Below, in pieces: positions 9,974 to 16,312 of a stretch of DNA of 16,312 nucleotides. A program made the position numbers and the translations under genes. The notes under the pieces were generated by a model. That model searched no databases. It saw only the letters and a list, made by a program, of their open reading frames with translations, and had not been told where the DNA came from. Source of the DNA: Pleurotus djamor (Eukaryota; Basidiomycota; Agaricomycetes; Agaricales; Pleurotaceae); the NCBI GenBank assembly GCA_029747585.1, contig JAPEVF010000975.1:1-16312 (forward strand). Reading direction: 5' to 3'. Numbering within the stretch: position 1 is the stretch's first letter; the number at the start of each line of letters is the position of its first letter.

Positions 9974-10575
9974 AGATGCCGATATATCACGGAAGAGTCC
10001 CGACACCCAGGCCTCGCTTTTATCCGACTTGGTACCTTCCCTCCGTTTCATTCGCTCGGAAGGCTATCACGGGACCTCTCGCAAAACATGGAACCTCTTG
10101 ATGCTGTTTCCACGATCACCTCCGTTTCGCATGCGCTCTTTCGTTCCGTGCTTTTCTCGTTCTTTCCATTATCATTATTACCCTTTCCCCTTCCTTTTAC
10201 CTCGACATCGCTCTGTGCTGCACGCAGCCCATTCAACATGTCAGGCGACACATATATCTCTATTATTTATTCTAGAATGCCATCGAACTTTATGCACACA
10301 CCTAGACGGCCGATGCTAGTGCACACTCCGAAGTAATCCGCACAAAAGAAGAACTTCCTTTAATTCGTGAACGGGGGAAAGTTCTCAAGCCACTCGGATA
10401 GTCCATGCCGAAGCCGCTTAAACCTATCATGCGCAGGCTCCGGAAGGTCGTACTCAGGTCGTACTTTTTCGTGCCCCCATTTCCTATCGGCCCCTTCATT
10501 TCATTCTTATACCTGCAGCAATGCCTTGCACATCTCACCCTTATTACCCCAAGTTATTCTGTCCGTTCGATACCA
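9974..10575. other. Intergenic stretch between the two HPP genes
   Basis: It holds the 3' region of copy 1 and the promoter of copy 2. Pyrimidine-rich tracts occupy about 10137-10215. No separate gene is supported. The frame of copy 2 stays open upstream to an ATG at 10405, but that extension is unlike copy 1 and is probably non-coding. Confidence 0.5.
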
Positions 10576-11548
10576 ATGAATAACCACGAACCGATATCAT
10601 TATTGTCATATCTCCCTTGGTGGGTCAGTCGATGGCTGGGCTATCGTGCGCCCCTGCCCAAAGAACTCCCACTCCCTGCGACCTCTGAACAAAAAAGTAC
10701 TACAGCGACCAGTTCCCATGCTCAGCTCAAACTTTGCTTCTGGTAATGTCTTTTTTCATTATTATCATATACGGATTGTTCAGCTGACTTTCCTAATGAT
10801 GGACTTGTTTCTAGGACGTTTGTCACGACGTTCTGCGCAATGGCGGTCATCCAGGCTGTATTCGCCTACACGGATTATTTCATATCCAAAGGTGTCCCAG
10901 CCATCTTCGCGAGCTTCGTACGTTTTTTTTTTAAAATCGGATCCACCCAAAATTGCGTCCACTTAAGCTAGCCTACCTCCCCATCACAGGGTTNCGTCGG
11001 CTGTCCTTATATACGGGGCCATTGAATCACCATATGCACAGCCCAGAGCCCTCCTTGGAGGGCAATTCATAGGTGCTCTGACCGGGATATGCTTTCTAAA
11101 GCTCATCCATCTTCTTCCAACGGAACAGCAATTCCTGCGTCTCGAATGGCTAGGAGGCTCACTTTCATGTGCCGTCTCCATAGTCCTCATGCAACTCACC
11201 GGTACTCTTCATCCTCCTGGTGGCGCTACCGCACTCCTTGCCACTGTAAACCCGGATGTTCGCGAGCTAGGGTGGTATTTTCTCCCTGTGATCTTGCTCA
11301 TGTCTACGCTGGCACTAGCAGTTGCGTTGGTACTCAATAACATCCAGCGCCGGTATCCTACCTTTTGGTTCACACCTGCGACGGAGGAGGATGCGGCTGT
11401 GATCCCGCTGCCTAAAAGCGTCGTCGACGCGTATACGCCAAAAACGCAAGCAGCGTCGGCGCCAAAAGTCGGCTCTGAACCTCAAAACGCTCAAGAGCCT
11501 GGTCGCTCACCAATGGCACTTCCGCCTCCTCCTGTAGGGGCAGTATGA
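10576..11548 (+). CDS. HPP-family integral membrane protein, copy 2 (275 aa)
   Basis: Paralogue of the preceding gene. Exons are 10576-10742, 10815-10917 and 10990-11548; introns of 72 and 72 nt fall at the same codons and phases as in copy 1 (after the Trp of C-F-W and after A-S-F). From the third exon to the F-W-F motif, about 126 residues align without gaps and are roughly 70% identical by eye. The signature here is L-H-P-P-G-G-A-T-A and the Q-P-R..L-L-G-G-Q motif is kept; the His after Gly-Gly in copy 1 is Gln here. The C-terminal tail is different and shorter. An ambiguous base at 10994 shifts the frame: removing it gives G-S-S-A-V-L exactly as in copy 1, so it is almost surely a base-calling insertion. 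The start at 10576 is chosen by alignment with copy 1. Confidence 0.85.
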
Positions 11549-11695
11549 TGTACATGCGATAGATATCTCTCTATAGATTTACTGGGGTCTTGTCAGGTAC
11601 GAATAGAAGACTGGGTATATAGTGGGTATCAATATAAGTAATGTAGATAGACACAAGATAAACATATCATAGATAAACTTCGGAACCACAGTCTG
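11549..11695. other. Short convergent intergenic region
   Basis: This is the gap between two genes transcribed toward each other, HPP copy 2 on plus and the aspartokinase-like gene on minus. It is AT-rich (ATAGATATCTCTCTATAGAT, AATATAAGTAATG) and must hold both 3' ends. The aspartokinase-like stop codon at 11698-11696 closes it. Confidence 0.5.
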
Positions 11696-13706
11696 TTAAT
11701 AAAGACCTGGTCCTAGCCAGGTGATTACGGTCAGTACGTCATCATAGCGAGAAGTGACGCGAGGAGCCTCACCGAAGTTTCCTCTGGCTAGGCCTGTCTT
11801 GCCGCTCGAGAAGCAACACCGATGAGCTAGCCAGAGAGCCCGGGTAGCGTCGACTCCGTCGACTACACAGCCAACGCTAACGTCGCTTACTCGTCCGATC
11901 ATTTCGACATTGACCAGGGCCTTTGATAGAGTGCTAAACACACGACCAGCCGTTCCAGACGTGCTGCAAAGCTCGCGACCAACGATGGTAAGGATTGACA
12001 TATCATGATAGACGGAGACCTGTAGGGCAAGTTAGCGACAAGGCGTAGTCAAGACGTTGAAGCACGGAATTCACCTTGCCGTGGGCACGTAGTCCAGCAA
12101 CGACCTTATCAAAGATATTCTTTGGTAACCCAGCCTCGATAGCCACGCTAGCATGTCGTTCGCTTGTGTTGATCATGGTAACGACGACACCGAACTTCGA
12201 GAGGATCCCACACACTCCAGATAAGAACGCCGGCGATGAGCGTCCCGCTCGTGGTGACTTGATGCTAAACATCAGAATCCCGTCCTTAATTGTGATGGCG
12301 GTCGGAGGTAGGTCACCCAGGGTAGTGGAATTTGGGGCGCTGATGTCGAGCTCGGGAAATCGTAAAGCGGGATCAATGACAGTCCCGTAGTTCTGGGGTT
12401 GAGTGAGACTTCGCATCCGAATGGATATGCCATGGGCAACGAGCTACATCCGGATGTTAATCAAGATATAATTCTACGGGGCAATAAAGTAAAGGGACGT
12501 ACTTGATCTAACATCGACTTGGGCAGGAGGGGGTGTCCTTGTTTCGATAGCTCCGCTGCTTCTGCAGGCGAGATGAAGGGTACTAAACGCGCGGACGGTA
12601 CTTTCCCTGGGTCGGCCGTGTATAGCCCTTTGAACTTCGTCCAAACTTGAAGCTCTTTCGCGTGGAGAGCAATTGAGAGAAACGAAGCCAGATGGTCCGG
12701 GGACAGAGGACCGCTGACGTCAAATGAAGAGCCTTTGTAGGACAAGAAAACCATCTATAAGGACGAAGTAAAGTTGACCACGAAAACGACGCACCTGAAG
12801 TCACCAGGACCGTTGATTTGAACGGCTGGATTTGCGGGAGGAGGAGCGCCGAAACATCCTTCTGGTTCACTACACTCAACTCCTGACAACAGGTAGCTGC
12901 TTGAAGGGCATCCTTGACGATCACGACATGCTCAGCTTCAATTCCCTGAAAATTGGGGTCGAACGTTGACGATACTGGGCTTTGGGAAGTGCACGAACCA
13001 GGTCCAGCAATACAGCCGTTACAACCTTGCTCGCTAAACGCTGACTGAGCGTCTTCAGCAAGTACTTCAATGTGCCCGCTGTGGTTTGGCTTTGAAACTA
13101 GGGAATGGACATGAGAGCGTGCACCGATAGAATAACAAGGTCACATACCTTCGACGAAGCGACCAGGCGACCTATGTTATCACAGTCGTCTTGTATCTGC
13201 CGCCTCACTTCCTCCAGGATAACAGCATCGGATATGGATGATCTGGCCACAGAGGAAACCATCTCTTCAATGGCGGTGATTTCTTCGTAGACAGTCGCGT
13301 CAGGGGAAAGCTTGAGGGGTCGCCGACTCGCCGACTTCTTTCTGATACGGAGAGGCTGGATATCTAGTTGTGGAACATCTGAGGTAGGGGTTGGCGGTGT
13401 AGAGGAGGGAGCGACCCTGGTAGCATTGGCTCGCTGCACGGAGAGCGGGGGTATCCTGGAATCGCAGACGATTATCGTCCGCTGGTATCGTATATTACTG
13501 GGACAAATTCATGAGAATTATTATCATCAGTCTGAGGGTGGAGCACCATACCTGGCTATGTCTTTGATGATCTTCACAATCCCACACTCCGAGTCCATCA
13601 GGTCGCCATCGACCTTGTGCACTACCCATTTACACGACATTCCACCGCCAGTAGATGATGAAGTCGAAGGAGAGGAATCACCAGTCACGACGTCTCCAAC
13701 TGACAT
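11696..13706 (-). CDS. Divergent aspartokinase-like protein with two ACT domains, probably non-catalytic
   Basis: Relative of fungal aspartokinase (Hom3), the enzyme that phosphorylates aspartate to start threonine/methionine synthesis. Minus-strand exons: 13706-13552, 13497-13149, 13097-12999, 12945-12805, 12754-12503, 12443-12075 and 12019-11696; 562 residues, near the family length. Clear family landmarks are K26-W-V-V-H-K, R-T-I-I-V-C-D-S-R (58-66), E-L-Q-V-W (about 282-286), G-L-Y-T-A-D-P-G-K-V-P-S-A-R-L-V-P, and two ACT domains at about 370-450 and 455-530. Catalytic signatures are missing: the family K-F-G-G-T-S is K-V-D-G-D-L here, G-R-G-Y-T-D is replaced by a P-L-S-P-D-H-L stretch, and the V-I-H-P-F region is altered. 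Six introns of 50-59 nt keep one open frame, so it is not an obvious pseudogene. It may bind amino acids or partner with a true enzyme elsewhere (inference). Intron 4 is uncertain: 12804-12755, or 12794-12733 giving 558 residues. Confidence 0.82.
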
Positions 13707-13764
13707 GGCCTGGATCAGAGGATAAGGAGGGAGCAGCGCCGATACTAAAGCTTCGCCCAGACAT
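13678..13764 (-). promoter_or_regulatory. Upstream ORF overlapping the aspartokinase-like start
   Basis: An ATG at 13764-13762 opens a 28-codon frame that ends at TGA 13680-13678, so it overlaps the main start (13706) in another frame. A second short upstream frame starts at 13801 (8 codons) and a third near 13931 (3 codons). Upstream AUGs usually reduce or regulate initiation at the main AUG. Whether they lie in the mRNA depends on the true transcription start. Confidence 0.4.
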
Positions 13765-13807
13765 TATACTTAACTCAGCAGCTAATAACGGAACCAAGCA
13801 TAACTGT

Positions 13808-14033
13808 CTATTATCGGAGAATCAGCGATGACACTTCACGTTATGGAGAGGTCTTGGACCACACTTACGCGTGACACTTGAACGAGTCGGCTGGTGAGAA
13901 AGAAGAGTTCGCAGAGTGCCTAAGGGTTCATGCGATGTTGCGATGTTCGCGTCTTATCCGTTGGGAGATTGGCGAAGTCTGTGTGTCAAATTGAGCTGAT
14001 GAGTACTTGAAGAGAAGCACGGAAGAAGCTTAC
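13808..14033 (-). other. Two probable 5'-leader introns of the aspartokinase-like gene
   Basis: On the minus strand, 14033-13979 (55 nt) starts GTAAGCTTC and ends GACACACAG. The stretch 13868-13808 (61 nt) starts GTAAGTGTG, has a CTGAT branch-like site and ends ATAATAG. Sizes match the coding introns nearby. The exon between them (13978-13869) has stops in all frames, so it would be untranslated leader. Confidence 0.35.
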
Positions 14034-15021
14034 CGAAGTCGCCTTGCACCAGACCACTTTAACTACGCAGCAACGGCAAGGATGTCGAAGCCCCCTAGTC
14101 CCGATAATTCTGGAGCAGTCACGAAATAGAGTTGAGCGACGTGATGTTGCCTATGTCAACGCAAAATTATTACTTTCCATTCTAAAAGGATCATGCATGG
14201 CGAGCGTACCTAAGACAGATCAGTCTTGTGAATCGTCAAGTGCCCCTTTCTGCTTCATAGCCAGCCAGCAGCTCAAAGATAAAATGGACTGTGGAAGCAT
14301 GTAGGAAGATAGCATGAAAGCGGCGCTTCAAGTTACTGGATCCTACTAGTATCAGACGCAGGGATTCGGGAAGGGCAAGTGTGAAGACGAACCTTGTCTG
14401 TGCGACCAGTCCCACCGTTTCGTGACAGCTTCGTAGAGGTATTACTCGTACACAAAGAACATGATTTTATTGCATTCGATAGTGAGTATAGACAGATCTT
14501 AGGAAAAGAAGCTTTGGGACGTGAAGGCCTGGGTTCGGTCGTGCCAAGACTTCTCACGACCCGACGAGTTCCCTAACATGCTTCAGGGGTCGCTTTGGAC
14601 TGACCCGAATCGCAAACACTCTTCTTGCTCTGGTGCTTTGATATCAAAGAGAAAGCAGGCCTCGTGTGATGAATCTGATGATGTCAAATACTCTATGGGC
14701 AGCAGGCGTATGCGGTGCTAGAGTCTGGAAGGCAGTCGTAAAAAAGCAGTGGTAATGTTCTACAGAATATGCGAGGTCTAGGAATGCAGCTACAGGTAGG
14801 CGAGCTAAATATACAAGAAGGAAAGCAGGCAGGATTTGGGGATACAAGTGGGATGCAGATGCGGGTATAAATTGCAGGTAAGGTCCAAGATGCGGCGTGG
14901 TAAAGTACAATGGCAGGGGAGCAAAGCATCACAGCAAAGCAAATGCGTGGGAAGCAGGGTGAAAACAAACAAGACATGGTGGAGATGCGGAGGGTCTGAG
15001 ATGACGATTGTGTCTTGGGGT
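14034..15021. other. Intergenic stretch between two minus-strand genes
   Basis: No supported gene. Open frames of 60-110 codons occur on both strands but none shows domain features or splice partners. The minus-strand frame at 15025-14693 overlaps only the end of the Hsp20-like gene and is probably 3' untranslated sequence. The left part should be promoter of the aspartokinase-like gene. Confidence 0.45.
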
Positions 15022-16312
15022 TCATTGAACGTTCAACCTTCGCCGGAAAGAAGGCTCGGATACGAGGATAGGAAGGTGGTAATCATTCTCAAGAGGACTT
15101 TGGACTATCAAGATGCCATGCTCGAGTGACGCCTTGATTTCATTAGGCTGGCACAAAAAAGTGAGCTTCGACAACGGGAAAGGATGTGGAGGGAAAACAT
15201 ACGTCGATACCGTATGGTAGAGATACCCTCTTGTAGATGGGTTCTCGACTGCCCTCCTGATATATCCAGTCCGTTTCATCGTGATTCTGTCCCATATTTT
15301 GCGAGTTTGCCCCAGCGGGCGCAACGACGACAAGATCCCCCTTATGAAAAGAGACAGCAATGTCGGACGCTCGAAACCCAGGGAGTTCGATGGTGATGAA
15401 GAGCAAATTGGCATCCGAAACGCGGAATATTCGACTACCCAGTGGTTGAGCAATGAGTTACAGTCATGTATAGGGATGGTCTCACGTAGAGGGACCTGGA
15501 AGCGGAGATGGGCTTGAAGCTACTGATGGTGTTATTGGGGATGCATCTTGTGACTGAGTTACTGGGGGATCGTCGAGCACCATATCATCGTCATCTGCGC
15601 GAGTCAAATCAGGCTGAGTGCGAGCTTGATGATGATCATCGTACCATAATCTGATTCTTGTGGCGTGCGGTTGTCGGTGTCGTCGTCACCATCCTCATCC
15701 AGTTCATCGACTTCACTTTCACCTTCATCTTCTTCGAAGTCGTCGTCCGAGACCACTTTCTTTGACGAGGAGTGTGGGAGACGCGCAGCACGCGTCCTTT
15801 TCCGCCGTGACGCGCCATTAGATGCATAGGCAAAGTTTCTGAAGAAGGAGTAGTTCCAGATTCTCTACGAAGAACAGCATGGAACGGTTAACAAGACACG
15901 TTCTCTAACTTCAAAATCCAGAGGAACCTTTTTACTCCTCCCATCAAGAGGCCACTTCTTCTTCTCCCATGCATCGAATAGCCTCCTCCACACAGCTTGT
16001 CGTTTCTTGGTATAGGAACGCGTGGATTTCATATCCTCATGAAAGGTCTGCAAGACCTTATGNCTGGGCCTNGNTTGNCNAGNAAGNACGCTGTGAAGGT
16101 CANTNNANTAATCATCAACAACGACNGAACGGTAACAGTGCTTACCTTTCACATGTAGCGAGCCAAACGAACCAACGAGCTAATGATGCAAAGACATTTG
16201 GTGAGTGAACGATCTAATAATTCAGAAATGAAAGATGGACAAACTGACCTGGTTCAAGTTACGCGTTCCAGATCGTGATCGTGCTCTACGGTGATCCCCT
16301 GGTCTCGCCGTC
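15022..16312 (-). CDS. Hsp20/alpha-crystallin protein with basic and acidic N-terminal extension (5'-partial)
   Basis: The 3' part of a gene running off the right edge. Minus-strand exons: 16312-16249 (partial), 16213-16146, 16090-15910, 15864-15645, 15594-15486, 15434-15203 and 15147-15022, giving at least 332 residues. Residue numbers count from the window edge. Residues 215 to about 307 form an alpha-crystallin domain: I-F-R-V-S-D, F-I-T-I-E-L-P-G-F, D-L-V-V-V-A-P, Y-K-R-V-S-L-P-Y-G-I, and I-K-A-S-L-E-H-G-I-L-I-V. The tail has I-L-V, matching the small heat-shock I-x-I/V anchor. Before it lie a Trp/Lys-rich segment (about 54-123), a basic patch R-R-K-R-T-R-A-A-R (124-132) like a nuclear localisation signal, and an Asp/Glu-rich run (143-187), then a Ser/Pro linker. 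Ordinary small heat-shock proteins lack these. Four C-terminal introns (50, 51, 55 and 45 nt) are well supported. The 35-nt first intron and the N-rich third exon (about 16063-16090) are weaker. Confidence 0.72.

Noticed and set aside
10405..10575. 57-residue N-terminal extension of HPP copy 2
   Set aside because: Copy 1 has no counterpart, and its start aligns with the ATG at 10576.
12076..12390. 104-codon plus-strand frame
   Set aside because: Antisense shadow of the first ACT domain of the aspartokinase-like gene.
14044..14304. 86-codon plus-strand frame
   Set aside because: Starts at TTG and shows no domain, splice context or coding pattern.
14693..15025. 110-codon minus-strand Cys/Pro-rich frame
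   Set aside because: Overlaps the Hsp20-like stop and continues as its 3' untranslated region; composition is not protein-like.
15636..15833. Lys/Met-rich 65-codon minus-strand frame
   Set aside because: Out-of-frame shadow of the acidic exon; the acidic frame joins in phase with the Hsp20 exons.
1..16312. CRISPR array, prokaryotic operon or phage features
   Set aside because: No regular repeats or ribosome-binding-site pattern; the genes are intron-rich and eukaryotic.

Overview
The window looks like nuclear DNA of a basidiomycete fungus, most likely an Agaricomycete. Protein genes are broken by many short introns, mostly 45-70 nt, with GTNNGN donors and CTNAN-like branch sites. The F-box protein has the mushroom-type 'L.P.E.L..IF ... 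VCS.W......TP.LW' layout, the tRNA is eukaryotic in form, and the complex I subunit carries a mitochondrial presequence. Runs of N near both ends and one lone N inside a gene mark a draft assembly.

Layout from left to right. Positions 1-1382 hold nothing I recognise. A possible three-exon 85-residue small membrane protein lies on the minus strand (1383-1802). After about 1.3 kb without a gene comes the 11-exon gene for the 75-kDa iron-sulfur subunit of complex I (3106-5929, plus), which rebuilds to 742 residues and includes exons of only 18 and 24 nt. Next are a cluster of short inverted repeats (6276-6348), an uninterrupted F-box gene (6339-7958, plus) and a tRNA-Gly(UCC) gene (8055-8125, plus). 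Two tandem HPP-family membrane protein genes follow (8942-9973 and 10576-11548, plus), with the same intron positions.

The right third is on the minus strand. A seven-exon aspartokinase-like gene (11696-13706) keeps the overall fold and both ACT domains but lacks the lysine-Gly-Gly-Thr and Gly-Arg-Gly-Tyr-Thr-Asp catalytic signatures; its leader has upstream AUGs and probable introns. Beyond it is a 5'-truncated gene (15022-16312) joining a basic plus acidic, nuclear-protein-like N-terminal part to a C-terminal alpha-crystallin (Hsp20) domain.

The genes do not form an operon-like pathway; this is ordinary fungal gene order. The most unusual items are the apparently non-catalytic aspartokinase relative, the chimeric Hsp20 protein, and the small membrane protein, which is visible only after splicing. 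All splice models were built by hand from splice consensus, frame and family homology and have not been tested against transcripts.
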